A DNA stretch of 53,515 bases, taken from JAEUMD01 sp050250815 (GTDB lineage Bacteria; Pseudomonadota; Alphaproteobacteria; Rhizobiales; Hyphomicrobiaceae). The stretch lies in contig JBFWNY010000028.1 in NCBI GenBank assembly GCA_050250815.1, positions 1-53,515 on the forward strand. The letters run 5' to 3'. Below the pieces are notes generated by a model, which did no database searches, was not told the origin of the DNA, and worked only from the letters and a program-made list of their open reading frames with translations. This document shows, in pieces, positions 17,193-26,466 of this stretch. The first letter of the stretch is position 1. Each line of letters begins with the position of its first letter. Made by a program: the position numbers and the translations under genes.

Positions 17193-17696
17193 ATGGCGAT
17201 CCGACGCAAGCAACCTGCGCAGCAGCGGAAACAGGATGCTTCGCATGCAACTCCTGCCTCCCAGCCGACCGAACTGCCCGATGCGGCCACCCAAGTAGAG
17301 AGTTTCCGCCACGCCCGCGAGGCGCGGCGCAACGAGCGCGTCGAGGACTACGTCGAGCTGATCGCCGATCTGATCGACGACGGTGGCGAAGCCCGGCAGG
17401 TGGATATTGCCCACCGCCTGGGAGTGACCCAGCCGACAGTCGCCAAGATGCTGAAACGACTGGCCGAAGAGGGGCTGGTGTCGCAGCGCCCATATCGCGG
17501 CGTGTTCCTCACTGATCGCGGGCGTGCCCTGGCCATCGAGAGCCGGTCGCGCCATCAGCTCGTCGAGGCGTTCTTGCGCGCGCTGGGCGTCAGCGCCGAT
17601 ACCGCCCGGCGGGACGCGGAGGGTGTGGAGCATCACGTCAGTCCCGAAACGCTGGAAGCGTTCGCGCTGTTTCTCGCCCGCCACGAACGGCGCTGA
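17193..17696 (+). CDS. mntR: Manganese-dependent transcriptional regulator MntR
   Basis: The protein has 167 residues with a disordered basic N-terminus, a winged helix at about 50-110 (RQVDIAHRLGVTQPTVAKMLKRLAEEGLV) and a short helical dimerisation/metal domain. Ligand-like residues are in RHQLVEAFLRALG and DAEGVEHHVSPETL. It lacks the SH3-like third domain of DtxR, as expected for MntR. It is divergent from the ABC importer operon, the usual target. With manganese bound it should repress mntABCD. The start at ATG 17193 was chosen from the family length; the ribosome-binding site is weak. Confidence 0.88.
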   Translation: MAIRRKQPAQQRKQDASHATPASQPTELPDAATQVESFRHAREARRNERVEDYVELIADLIDDGGEARQVDIAHRLGVTQPTVAKMLKRLAEEGLVSQRPYRGVFLTDRGRALAIESRSRHQLVEAFLRALGVSADTARRDAEGVEHHVSPETLEAFALFLARHERR

Positions 17697-17941
17697 AAGC
17701 CGCCGCGGCCGGCTAAGACCCGCACGCCATATCGACGGAAACGTCGCATGCGGCCCGTTCTTCCGCCGCGTAGATGCTGTGGGCCTGGCGGCCGGTGATG
17801 AATGACACTTGAACGCCCCGTCCCAGCCTCATTCAGGCAGAACCGCGCAATGTTTCTGCCAGGATTCGAGCGCGCAGCTTGCGCGCGAAAGAGCTGCCTG
17901 GCGCAGCCGGGTAAGGACGCGAGACGGGAAGGGCCCATTCC

Positions 17942-19477
17942 ATGCGATTTCTGACGCGCGCCGTATCGGCTCTGGCTTTGACGGCAATTTCTCTGGGACT
18001 GGTCGGAGTGGGCGGCCTCCGGCTCTATCAGGCCGCCACCACCCCCGAGGCGAGCCGCAAGCCGCCCGCTCGCGAGCGCAGCTATGCGGTGGACACCGCG
18101 ACGCTGACGGCGGCGCACGTCTCGCCAAGGATCGAAGCCTACGGACAGGTGCAGGCGTGGCGCAGCCTGGAGATCCGGGCTCCCGCCGCCGGTCCGGTTA
18201 CCGACATCTCCGACAACTTCCGTGACGGCCTGTTCGTCCGCAAGGGCGAGTTGCTGTTCCGCATCGATCCCGAGATCGCGAGCCGCCGGGTCGTGGATGC
18301 CAAGGCCGCCGTGGCGCAGGCCGAGGCGGAACTGGTCGAGGCCCGCCAGAGCGTCACCCATGCCCAGTCGGAGGTCGCCGCGGCTGAAACGCAGCTCGCC
18401 GTCCGCCACGGTGATCTCTCGCGCAAGTCGACCCTGTTCGCCAAGCGATTGACGCCAGTGAGCACATTGGACGAGGCGCGGCTTGCCGTCTCTGCAGCCG
18501 AGCAGGCCGTCACCGCCCGCGAACAGGCGCTGCTTACCGCAAAGAGCCGAATCGAGAAGGCCGAACAGGGAGCGGAGCGCTCGCGCATCGCTCTGGCCGA
18601 CGCCGAACGCGGCCTTGCCGACACCAGCTACCGTGCACCGTTCGACGGCCGTCTGACGGACGTGGCGCTCACGCTGGGCCGCCGCCTGTCGCAGAATGAG
18701 AAGCTCGCGAGCTTGATTGATCCGGAGGCGCTGGAGGTTTCCTTTCCGGTGCGCAATGCCGATATCGGCGCCCTGCTTGATCCGGCGTCACCGCAAAAGC
18801 TGCTGCCTTTGACGGTGACGGCGCGTCTCGACGTCGGCGGTCGCGACCTTATGGTTTCTGGACGACTGGACCGCACCGCTGCGGTCGCCGCATCACAGAC
18901 GGGCCGCACGGTATTCGCCAAGCTCGACGGCGCCACCGCCCTCAGCCCCGGCGACTTCGTGTCGGTCGCCGTCGGCCTGCCGCAACTCTCAAACGTCGCC
19001 GTCGTGCCGGCGGAATCCGCTTCCGTCGACGGGCGCGTACTGATCGTGAGCGAGAACGACCGCCTCGCCGAGATCAAGGCGCGCATCGTGCGGCACCAGG
19101 GTGATGAGCTCATCGTGGCCGACGTCCCGTTCGGCGCGCGCTATGTCGTACGGCGGCTGCCGTATCTCTCGCCCGGCATCAAGGTGAAGCCACGTCAGGC
19201 CGGAGAGGCACCCGTTGCCGAAGCCAACCCGCGCGGGAGCGCGCCACAACGTACGGCGCGTGCCTCTGGATCGCGCGGGCAAGCGGACGGCGACGATGAG
19301 CGCGTATCTCTGGACGAGAGCCGGCGTGCGGCATTGATCGCGCACGTCAAGGGCGATTCCAGCATGCCGGAGGACCGGCGCACGCGGTTGCTCGCTGAAC
19401 TCGCCAAGCCTGCACCGCTGCGCCGCGTAATCGACCGCATCGAGCGGCGCATGGGGCGCGGCGAGACCCGCTCTTAA
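17942..19477 (+). CDS. RND efflux periplasmic adaptor (HlyD/membrane fusion family)
   Basis: The 511-residue protein has one N-terminal membrane anchor (about 8-30), then a barrel/lipoyl half (IEAYGQVQAWRSLEIRAPAAG), a long coiled-coil hairpin (about 120-220, rich in A, E and Q) and the returning lipoyl half (SYRAPFDGRLTDVALTLGRRL), followed by beta-barrel domains. The last 100 residues are a polar, charged extension that is longer than in most adaptors. It should link the RND pump encoded 35 bases downstream to an outer-membrane channel. No TolC-type gene is in the window. Confidence 0.88.
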   Translation: MRFLTRAVSALALTAISLGLVGVGGLRLYQAATTPEASRKPPARERSYAVDTATLTAAHVSPRIEAYGQVQAWRSLEIRAPAAGPVTDISDNFRDGLFVRKGELLFRIDPEIASRRVVDAKAAVAQAEAELVEARQSVTHAQSEVAAAETQLAVRHGDLSRKSTLFAKRLTPVSTLDEARLAVSAAEQAVTAREQALLTAKSRIEKAEQGAERSRIALADAERGLADTSYRAPFDGRLTDVALTLGRRLSQNEKLASLIDPEALEVSFPVRNADIGALLDPASPQKLLPLTVTARLDVGGRDLMVSGRLDRTAAVAASQTGRTVFAKLDGATALSPGDFVSVAVGLPQLSNVAVVPAESASVDGRVLIVSENDRLAEIKARIVRHQGDELIVADVPFGARYVVRRLPYLSPGIKVKPRQAGEAPVAEANPRGSAPQRTARASGSRGQADGDDERVSLDESRRAALIAHVKGDSSMPEDRRTRLLAELAKPAPLRRVIDRIERRMGRGETRS

Positions 19478-19511
19478 CAGTCCAGATGCAACCTCTCGCG
19501 GAGTGAAACAC

Positions 19512-22500
19512 ATGCTCGACTATTTCGTCCGGCACCGTACCGCGGCCAACCTGCTGCTGTTGGTGATGTTGGTTGCGGGTATTGCTGCGGCCACGCGCAT
19601 CCGCGCGCAGTTCTTCCCCGATGTTCCGGTGGATACCATTACTGTCAGCGTCGCCTGGTCGGGTGCTGGTCCCAAGGAGATGGACACCGCCATCGTCTCG
19701 CGCCTGGAGCCGCGCCTGCGCATCGTTGATGGCGTCAAAACTGCGACTGCTGTCGCGCGCCAGGGTGCCGCCACCATAACGCTGGAGTTCCAGCCCGGAG
19801 CCGAAGTGAGCACGGCGATGGACGAGGTGCGCCTCGCCATCGACGAGATCCGCGATCTGCCCAGCGACATCGAGAAGCCCGTCATCCGGCAGCGCCGCTG
19901 GCGCGACCGTGTAACCGATGTGCTCGTGACCGGCGCCACCGACGTCGAGCAGCTCAACCGCATCGCCGAAGAGCTGAAGAACGATCTCTTCAGGCGCGGC
20001 GTCACCTTGGCCGAGATCGACGGAATATCGTCGCCCGAGATCAGGATAGATGTGCGCCCCGCCGACATCGAGCGCCACAAGCTGGCACTCTCCGATATCT
20101 CGACCGCGATCCGAAACGAGACCGGAACGCAGCCGATCGGCGAGATCGAGAGCACGGGCGCCCGCGTGCGCGCCGCAACGCGCGAACTTACGCCGGAGGC
20201 CATTGCCGCCATTCCGCTGCGCTCGCTGCCCGACGGTTCGCGCGTGCTGCTCGGCGATGTCGCCGACATCCGCGAGGAAGGCCTCGACCGGCAAATCGCG
20301 CTCTACCACGAGGGGCAGCCGGCCGTCCTGTTGAAGGTCAACCGCGATGCCCAGGGCGATTCCCTGAAACTGCAGGCCGTCGTCGAGCGCACCGTGGACG
20401 AGCTCATCCCGCGTCTGCCGGCCGGCGTAACCGCACGCCTCGTCCACCCGCGTGCCGAAGAAATCTCCGACCGTCTCGACATCCTCATCCGTAATGGTCT
20501 CAGCGGCCTCGTCGTCGTCGTCGTACTGCTGTTCCTGTTCCTGTCGGCGCGCACCGCCTTGTGGGTGACGGCGGGCATTCCCGTCGCGATGGCGGCCACC
20601 ATCGCGCTCATGTATGCGTTCGGCTTCACCTTCAACATGATCTCGCTGTTCGCCCTGATCATCTGCTTGGGAATCGTCGTCGACGACGCCATCGTCGTGG
20701 GCGAGCACACCGATCACCTGGCGCGGCAGGGGCTGCCGCCGGCCGAGGCGGCGTCCGAAGCCGCACGTCGAATGGCCGCCCCCGTGTTCAGCGCGTCGAT
20801 AACGACTGTCGTTGCTTTTGCGGTGCTGAGCCTTATCGGCGGTCGCTTCGGGCGCCTCGTATCCGACATCCCGTTCACCGTCTCCGTCGTGATCCTGGCG
20901 AGCCTCGTCGAGTCGTTCCTGATTCTGCCCGCGCACATGCGGCACGCGCTCATGCATCGTGGCGAGACTTGGATCGATGCACCCAGCCGCTTCGTCAACC
21001 GCGGCTTCGATCGCTTCAAGGACCGCGCCTTCAGGCCGTTTATGCGCGTGGTGGTAAGATTGCGCTACCCGGTGATCGCGCTGGGGCTGATGGTGCTCGC
21101 CTTCTCAGTCGCCGCTTACCTCGACAAGACGGTGCGCTGGCAGTTCTTCTCCTCGCCCGAGCGCGCAACCATCAACGCCAATATCGCCATGCTCGACAGC
21201 GCGACGCGCGCCGATACCCGGGCGATGGTCGCCGAACTCGACCGCGCGCTCAAGGCCGTGGATCAGCGCTACAAGGAGAAGTACGGACAGTCCCCTGTCC
21301 AGGTCGCCATCGCCAAGGTGGGTGGCACGACCGGCCGCGGCCTCAAGGGTGCCGATGCCAAGGACCCCGATCAGCTCGCCGGCTATGACATCGAGCTGAT
21401 CGACCCTGACAAGCGCTCCTATGCGGCCTCCGAGTTCATCCGCGACTGGCAGGACGAGGTCCGCCGCCACCCCCTGCTCGAGACGCTTGCACTGCGCGGC
21501 GATCGCTCGGGCCCCGGCGGCGATGCCATCGACGTCAAAATCGCCGGCAGCGACGAGGTGACGCTCAAGGCCGCGGCCGAAGCCGTCAAGCGCGCCCTGC
21601 AGAGATTTCCCAACGCGACAGGCGTCGAGGACGATCTCGCCTACGACCGGCCCGAGTTGCTGATCGATCTGACACCCAAGGGTGAGGCACTGGGCTTCAC
21701 CACCGCCAGCGTGGCGAGCGCCCTGCGCCAGCGTCTCGACGGCATCGAGGCGATCAAGCTGGCGCGCGGCTCAAACGAGATCGTCGCACGTGTGCGCCTG
21801 CCGCGTGACGAGGTGGGACCGGCCTATCTCGCCCGCGCCACCCTGCCGCTCGCGGGCGGGGGCTTCGTCCCCCTCTCCGAGATCGCCAAAGTGCGCGAGG
21901 TGGAAGGCTTCTCGTCAATCCGGCGGGAGAACGGCGACCGCCGCGTGGTCGTCACGGGCGACCTGGGTGACGATGCCGCCGAAAGTGCGGAGGTTCTGAA
22001 CGCACTGGCGCAGGAGATCCTGCCCGATGTCTCCGCCCGGTTCGGAGTGACCACCACCACGGGCGGGCTTGCGGAACAGGAGCGCGAGTTCATGGGCGAG
22101 GCCACGCTCGGCCTGATCCTGGCCCTCGTCGGCATCTATCTCACGCTGGCCTGGGTTTTCGCATCCTGGTCGCGGCCAGCGATCGTGATGTTGATCATTC
22201 CATTCGGGCTCGTCGGCGCCATCTGGGGGCACTGGCTGCACGGCCAGCCGATGTCCATGTTCTCGGTTATCGGCCTCATCGGCATGGCTGGCATCATCAT
22301 CAACGACTCCATCGTTCTGGTGACGACCATCGACGAGCGTGCTGAGACCGAGGACGTGCGCACGGCCATCGTGGAGGGAACCGCGGACCGTCTACGCGCG
22401 GTGATGCTGACGACGCTCACCACCGTCGGCGGACTCGCGCCGCTCCTCATGGAGACGAGCCGTCAGGCGCAGTTCCTCAAGCCGACCGTCATCACGCTGG

Positions 22501-22667
22501 CGTACGGCCTGGGCTTCGGCGTGCTGCTCGTGCTGCTGCTGACGCCAGCCATGTTGGGCATTGCCCACGACATCGCGCGCGGATGGCGCAGCGCCCGGCG
22601 TCTGCCGCGTGCGTTGTCGCGTCGCCGCAGCATGAGCGGCTTCGGACTTTCCGCCGGTCGCCGCTGA
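19512..22667 (+). CDS. RND-family efflux pump, inner-membrane subunit
   Basis: The 1051-residue protein has the RND layout: a first membrane helix, a large periplasmic loop, six helices, a second loop and five or six helices. The proton-relay pair is visible in GIVVDDAIVVGEHTDHL in helix 4, and the second half repeats GLIGMAGIIINDSIVLVTT. ATG 19512 is preferred over GTG 19503 because GGAG sits 8 bases before it. It forms an operon with the adaptor. The substrate is unknown; the sequence is of the hydrophobe/amphiphile type rather than the metal (CzcA) type, since no CzcA-like metal motif was seen. Confidence 0.9.
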   Translation: MLDYFVRHRTAANLLLLVMLVAGIAAATRIRAQFFPDVPVDTITVSVAWSGAGPKEMDTAIVSRLEPRLRIVDGVKTATAVARQGAATITLEFQPGAEVSTAMDEVRLAIDEIRDLPSDIEKPVIRQRRWRDRVTDVLVTGATDVEQLNRIAEELKNDLFRRGVTLAEIDGISSPEIRIDVRPADIERHKLALSDISTAIRNETGTQPIGEIESTGARVRAATRELTPEAIAAIPLRSLPDGSRVLLGDVADIREEGLDRQIALYHEGQPAVLLKVNRDAQGDSLKLQAVVERTVDELIPRLPAGVTARLVHPRAEEISDRLDILIRNGLSGLVVVVVLLFLFLSARTALWVTAGIPVAMAATIALMYAFGFTFNMISLFALIICLGIVVDDAIVVGEHTDHLARQGLPPAEAASEAARRMAAPVFSASITTVVAFAVLSLIGGRFGRLVSDIPFTVSVVILASLVESFLILPAHMRHALMHRGETWIDAPSRFVNRGFDRFKDRAFRPFMRVVVRLRYPVIALGLMVLAFSVAAYLDKTVRWQFFSSPERATINANIAMLDSATRADTRAMVAELDRALKAVDQRYKEKYGQSPVQVAIAKVGGTTGRGLKGADAKDPDQLAGYDIELIDPDKRSYAASEFIRDWQDEVRRHPLLETLALRGDRSGPGGDAIDVKIAGSDEVTLKAAAEAVKRALQRFPNATGVEDDLAYDRPELLIDLTPKGEALGFTTASVASALRQRLDGIEAIKLARGSNEIVARVRLPRDEVGPAYLARATLPLAGGGFVPLSEIAKVREVEGFSSIRRENGDRRVVVTGDLGDDAAESAEVLNALAQEILPDVSARFGVTTTTGGLAEQEREFMGEATLGLILALVGIYLTLAWVFASWSRPAIVMLIIPFGLVGAIWGHWLHGQPMSMFSVIGLIGMAGIIINDSIVLVTTIDERAETEDVRTAIVEGTADRLRAVMLTTLTTVGGLAPLLMETSRQAQFLKPTVITLAYGLGFGVLLVLLLTPAMLGIAHDIARGWRSARRLPRALSRRRSMSGFGLSAGRR

Positions 22668-22707
22668 CCGCCAGCATCTGTTTCGGATCGAGTATCCGGC
22701 CTAGATG

Positions 22708-22741
22708 AAAGGTCCCGTCCGGCAAACCGGATGGGGCCTTT
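22708..22741. terminator. Hairpin terminator after the RND operon
   Basis: A 15-bp stem (AAAGGTCCCGTCCGG with CCGGATGGGGCCTTT, two wobble pairs) closes on a CAAA loop 40 bases after the RND stop codon. The A-run on one side and T-run on the other fit an intrinsic terminator, although the T-tract is short. Confidence 0.7.
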
Positions 22742-22989
22742 CACGTTGGTACATCGGGCCTCCCAGCGCGTGCACATGCAACGGCTAGGCTTGCTGATTT
22801 TATCCTCTCGGCTCGGCCATTGGCCCCAACGACAGCCACGGCTCGTTCGGCGAAACAATTGCGCCGTTCTCTGCAATTTGAACGAGAGCGTTAACGGAGA
22901 CACCGCAATTAGTTGGAGCGGATTGCCGGTGTATTCGTACTTTTTATTTAGGATGCGCGTAACCGATATTCCAGACGTGGGTTTCCAGG
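22742..22989. other. Promoter-containing gap before TadG-like gene
   Basis: No gene is seen between the terminator and the TadG-like start. The stretch becomes AT-richer toward 22890-22960, where a promoter for the next gene is likely; I cannot pick out definite -35/-10 boxes. Confidence 0.35.
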
Positions 22990-24201
22990 ATGCGCTCACT
23001 CCGCCCCTTCCATTCCGCTGACGATGGCGGGATTGCCATCCTATCGGCGGCTGCGATAGCGGGCCTGATGCTCGCGGCCAGCGCTGGCCTTGACTGGAGC
23101 CGAGCCATGCATGCGCGCACCAAGCTGCAGAACGCGGCCGACGCCGGCGTGTTGGCAGCCGCCCAAATCATCCAGGAAGGCGGCACGAAACTGGATGCAG
23201 AGAAGGCCGCCGCGAAATATTTCGGGAACAACAATCAAGGCAGCAATTTCGCCAACGGCATCAAGCCCGAGATCTCAATAAGCCAGAACGAAGTGACAAT
23301 GCTGGTGGCCGGCCAGGTGCCGACCACGTTGATGAAGGTTGCAGGAATCGAATTCATCCCCGTGGCCGCCACGGCGTCGTCTCGCCTCGTATCACCGCAA
23401 ATCGACGTGCATATCCTTGTCGACGTATCCGGTTCGATGAACATTCCGGATTCGCCCGCCGAAATCGCGCGCTTCAGCGCTCTATTCAAGCCCTATGGCG
23501 GCGGCACCAACTGCTCGTTCGCCTGTCACGTTCCCGGTGACCCCGTGAACGGCGAGCCGGGCACATTCAACGGCCAGACCGGCTTCCAGATCGCGCGCGC
23601 CAATGACGTCTATCTGCGCGAGGATCGCGTTCGCGACTCGCTCGTTGCGATGATCGACGATCTGTCCCGGTCGCAGAATGCGTCATCGATCCAGCTTGCA
23701 CTCTACAAGTTCGAGTGGGGACCGGTGACGCAGATGGAGCTTGCCAACGACTTCGCTCAGGCGATCAAGGCGGCGCGCCTGATTGAGAACAATTCCGGAG
23801 GCACCCAGGGCGCCAATACGCTCCGCCTGCTGGGCGCCGCCCTCGACGAGGCCGGCTCCGATCACAAGCGCATCGTCGTGTTGATCACCGATGGAGTCGA
23901 TCAGGACATGGACACTGGCGGCCCTGGCCGGCTCGACGTGGCAGCCTGCTCAGAGCTGAAGGCCAAGGGGGTCGACATCATGGTCCTGAACATGGACTAT
24001 CCCGATCCCGACGACCTCGAGGGCTCACCGGAAAAGATTGCCGAGTTCACGCCCTCGATCGAGGCCGCCCCGCCGCTCTTGGAATCCTGCGCCACACCCG
24101 GAATGAGTTTCAAGGCCCGCGGCGGCTCAGAAATCAGTTCGGCGATGGATCAGATCGGGTCGGTGATCGCCAAGCATCGTGTGGTCGCACTGGCGAAGTA
24201 A
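22990..24201 (+). CDS. TadG-like pilus/von Willebrand factor A domain protein
   Basis: The 403-residue protein has an N-terminal TadE/TadG-type segment: GGIAILSAAAIAGLMLAASAGLDW is the prepilin-like hydrophobic stretch (about 14-36), then ARTKLQNAADAGVLAAA. A von Willebrand A domain follows, with the metal-site motif HILVDVSGSMNI at about 140 and RIVVLITDGVDQ at about 300. Two cysteines in CSFACHVPG and two more further on could form disulfides. TadG proteins belong to the Flp/Tad pilus locus, but no tad ATPase, secretin or pilin gene is nearby, so this one is an orphan. It should sit in the inner membrane with its bulk in the periplasm. Confidence 0.8.
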   Translation: MRSLRPFHSADDGGIAILSAAAIAGLMLAASAGLDWSRAMHARTKLQNAADAGVLAAAQIIQEGGTKLDAEKAAAKYFGNNNQGSNFANGIKPEISISQNEVTMLVAGQVPTTLMKVAGIEFIPVAATASSRLVSPQIDVHILVDVSGSMNIPDSPAEIARFSALFKPYGGGTNCSFACHVPGDPVNGEPGTFNGQTGFQIARANDVYLREDRVRDSLVAMIDDLSRSQNASSIQLALYKFEWGPVTQMELANDFAQAIKAARLIENNSGGTQGANTLRLLGAALDEAGSDHKRIVVLITDGVDQDMDTGGPGRLDVAACSELKAKGVDIMVLNMDYPDPDDLEGSPEKIAEFTPSIEAAPPLLESCATPGMSFKARGGSEISSAMDQIGSVIAKHRVVALAK

Positions 24202-24396
24202 CCACTTGGGGCCTGCGGACGCGGTACTGCTCCCAGTCATGCGCCTGCCCGCTCCACTTCCTCGCTCTTGCCTTCGGCATAGAGTGGAATGAAGATGCGT
24301 CCGACGCCAAGGGCGATGTTGGCCCTGCCGATACGACGTCGCGGAAGTGCGCCGCAAGGATGAAGAGGCGCGGAGAACCGGCCGCTTCGCATCCTA

Positions 24397-24765
24397 ATGC
24401 GCCTCGGGATGCTGCTCGAAATGTTGCGCTCATACCTAACCTTGTGCACGACGCTACCCTTACTCGGATTGGGTGCATCCGTCGTGTTCGCGACTGATGA
24501 GCAATGGCCGCCCATCAAGGACCGTGCCTCGTGCAACGAAGCGACGGATGGCTGTCAGGTTTGTAAGTTCGAAGACGGCAAGTTGCTCGGATGCTCGCTG
24601 CCTGGCATTGCATGCAAACCGAAAGCTTGGGCTTGTCGCGAGCGCAGTGGAGATGCGCCGGCGGATGAGCCTGCCCGCAAGAAGGTCGAGAGAGTGGAGC
24701 AAGACCTGGCAGCAGCGGGATACCGCGGCAACAGCGACCAATGCACGGCGCAGGCACCGCGCTAG
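24397..24765 (+). CDS. Small cysteine-rich secreted protein, full-length copy
   Basis: The 122-residue protein has a signal peptide at about 1-33 (hydrophobic LTLCTTLPLLGLGASVVFA). The mature part holds seven cysteines, in the order ASC, DGC, QVC, LLGC, GIAC, WAC and a last one near the C-terminus (QCTAQAPR), plus a charged helix-like stretch (ARKKVERVEQDL). I do not recognise a family. In-frame starts at 24409 and 24421 are also possible. From codon WPP onward the DNA is repeated 2945 bases downstream, where the copy has lost the signal peptide. Its role is unknown; the spacing suggests disulfides in the periplasm. Confidence 0.6.
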   Translation: MRLGMLLEMLRSYLTLCTTLPLLGLGASVVFATDEQWPPIKDRASCNEATDGCQVCKFEDGKLLGCSLPGIACKPKAWACRERSGDAPADEPARKKVERVEQDLAAAGYRGNSDQCTAQAPR

Positions 24766-24900
24766 CCGGAGGGGATGCAGGCGGCTGCCGGAAAGCCGCC
24801 TCAAGGCGTAGCCTGAATGGAGTGGAATGCGCCGCCGAAGCGCTTGAAATCAAATGGCGATCCCTACGGGAGTCGAACCCGTCTTTTCAGATTGAGAATC
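24505..24900. repeat. Direct repeat, left copy (396 bp)
   Basis: This copy covers the coding end of the Cys-rich gene, its downstream spacer and the 3' 46 bases of a tRNA-Glu gene. It matches 27450-27845 without gaps at a constant offset of 2945, with about eight mismatches counted by eye (about 98 percent identity). Identity stops in the anticodon loop region of the tRNA on the right and at the signal-peptide end of the Cys-rich gene on the left. Confidence 0.9.
24855..24900 (-). pseudogene. tRNA-Glu 3' fragment
   Basis: The minus strand carries the 3' half of the tRNA found intact at 27800-27874: the anticodon loop, variable region, T arm with GGTTCGACTCCC, acceptor strand AGGGATC, discriminator G and CCA. 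The 5' half (acceptor 5' strand and D arm) is missing. One substitution changes the loop from TTTTCAA to TTCTCAA, so the implied anticodon reads CTC instead of TTC. It cannot fold into a tRNA. Confidence 0.85.
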
Positions 24901-25201
24901 ATGTTCCGCCCCCAACGCATTCTCACGACTACCCAATTATGGGTGGTTCAGAACAGAGTCTTGCTCTAAACTATATTCAGATTGGTCCTGCCGTCCATAG
25001 CTATGGTATCTCGGCGGCACGCCGAGAAGCTTCGCCGTATCATGACGAAGAACCGCGCCAAGTACCTGCCATTTTTGTGTAAGAGCAAGCCCCAAATTTT
25101 TGATGCACTTCAGAATGGCTTACGCATAATTCGGATAGCCCCAATTGCGGGAAGCGGATAGGATATTTTAGAACGAATGCTTCGTCTGAAAGAGAAATGC
25201 A
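24901..25201. other. Junction gap before the DUF3300 gene
   Basis: This is the first non-repeated sequence of the cassette. A 52-codon plus-strand frame (25003-25161) reads through without stop (contains KNRAKYLPFLCKSKPQIF) but has no ribosome-binding site and no recognised domain; it could be the torn end of a gene. The last 60 bases are AT-rich and probably contain the promoter for the DUF3300-DUF2950 pair. Confidence 0.35.
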
Positions 25202-26425
25202 ATGCGTAACGTTTGTTTCGCGAATCGGTTCTTCGTGCCTCTGTTGGTTCTCAGCATGCTAGGAGCTCCGCTTGTGGCGGTGGCTCAGGAGCCGGGAGCC
25301 AAGCCATTCAAGACCGAAGAGCTGCAACAGATCCTCGCACCGATTGCGCTTTATCCCGACGAACTTTTATCCAACATCCTTATGGCATCGACTTACCCGC
25401 TCGAAGTCGTCCAGGCGGCCCGATGGCGAAAATCGCCAGCCAACGCAAAGTTGAAGGGCGAGGCTTTGACGAAGGCACTTGAGGCGAAGGATTGGGATCC
25501 CAGCGTGAAATCGCTTACCCAGTTTCCTGACGTGCTACAGACTATGAGTGAAAAGCTCGACTGGACACAAAAGCTGGGCGATGCCTTCCTGGCCCAGCAA
25601 GACGACGTGATGGGCCAGATCCAGCTTCTTCGCAAGAAGGCCGATGAAGCCGGAACGCTAAAGAGCAACAAACAGCAGAAGGTCTCAAAGCAGGCCGAGT
25701 ATATTGTCATAGAGCCCGCGAACCCCGAGGTGGTCTACGTTCCCGTTTACCAGCCGACTGTCGTCTACGGTTCCTGGTGGTATCCCAATTACCCGCCGTA
25801 TTACTGGTATTACGGTCGCCCGGCGTCATCTTTCGTATCTGGCTTCTTTTGGGGAGCCGGATTTGCTGTCGCCAATTCGCTGTGGGGGTGGGGCCATTGC
25901 AACTGGCGGCGCAACAATATCGATATCGACATCAACCGCTACAATCGGATCAACGTCAACCGCACGAAGATCACGTCCAGCACGTGGTCTCATGATCCGA
26001 AGCATCGCGGCGCTGTACCTTATCGCGACGGGGCAAGCCGCGATAAGTTCGGCAAGCGCAACATCGAGCGTAGTCAAGCACGGGAGCAGTTCCGCGGACG
26101 CGAGGAGCGCCCACATAAGGACACGGCGCGAGGCACCACCGCCAAAGAGCGCATATCGCCGGATATGGCCAAGGGGGCAAGGGGCGAGGCCAAAGACATC
26201 AAAGGTAGGGTGGCAGAGAAGGCAACTCCGAGTGCGTCCACGAAGAAGGTACCGAGACCGGCCGAGAAAAAAGTTTCGCGACCGCCGTCCAAACATCGGT
26301 CGAGCCCGATGGACGTCAAACCAAGAGGTGCGGTGACAGAGATTTCGAGCCGCGGTGCGGCGAGTCGCAGATCTGCAGCGTCACATCGCGGGGGAGGACG
26401 CAGTGGCGGCGGGCGGCGACGCTAG
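25202..26425 (+). CDS. DUF3300 secreted protein
   Basis: The 407-residue protein has a signal peptide (about 1-28, ending VAVAQ). The DUF3300 core occupies about 35-240: LQQILAPIALYPDELLSNILMASTYPLEVVQAARW, a helical stretch with SLTQFPDVLQTM, then IVIEPANPEVVYVPVYQP and a Tyr/Trp/Pro-rich stretch (WWYPNYPPYYWYYG) followed by a glycine-rich hydrophobic segment. The last 150 residues are a basic, low-complexity tail ending in GGGRSGGGRRR. The family has no established function. It is followed 41 bases later by a DUF2950 gene; these two families are often neighbours, which suggests they work together in the envelope. Confidence 0.85.
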   Translation: MRNVCFANRFFVPLLVLSMLGAPLVAVAQEPGAKPFKTEELQQILAPIALYPDELLSNILMASTYPLEVVQAARWRKSPANAKLKGEALTKALEAKDWDPSVKSLTQFPDVLQTMSEKLDWTQKLGDAFLAQQDDVMGQIQLLRKKADEAGTLKSNKQQKVSKQAEYIVIEPANPEVVYVPVYQPTVVYGSWWYPNYPPYYWYYGRPASSFVSGFFWGAGFAVANSLWGWGHCNWRRNNIDIDINRYNRINVNRTKITSSTWSHDPKHRGAVPYRDGASRDKFGKRNIERSQAREQFRGREERPHKDTARGTTAKERISPDMAKGARGEAKDIKGRVAEKATPSASTKKVPRPAEKKVSRPPSKHRSSPMDVKPRGAVTEISSRGAASRRSAASHRGGGRSGGGRRR

Positions 26426-26466
26426 CCCAATACTCGTTTTCCCGACATCAGCAGGAAGTGGCCGAT

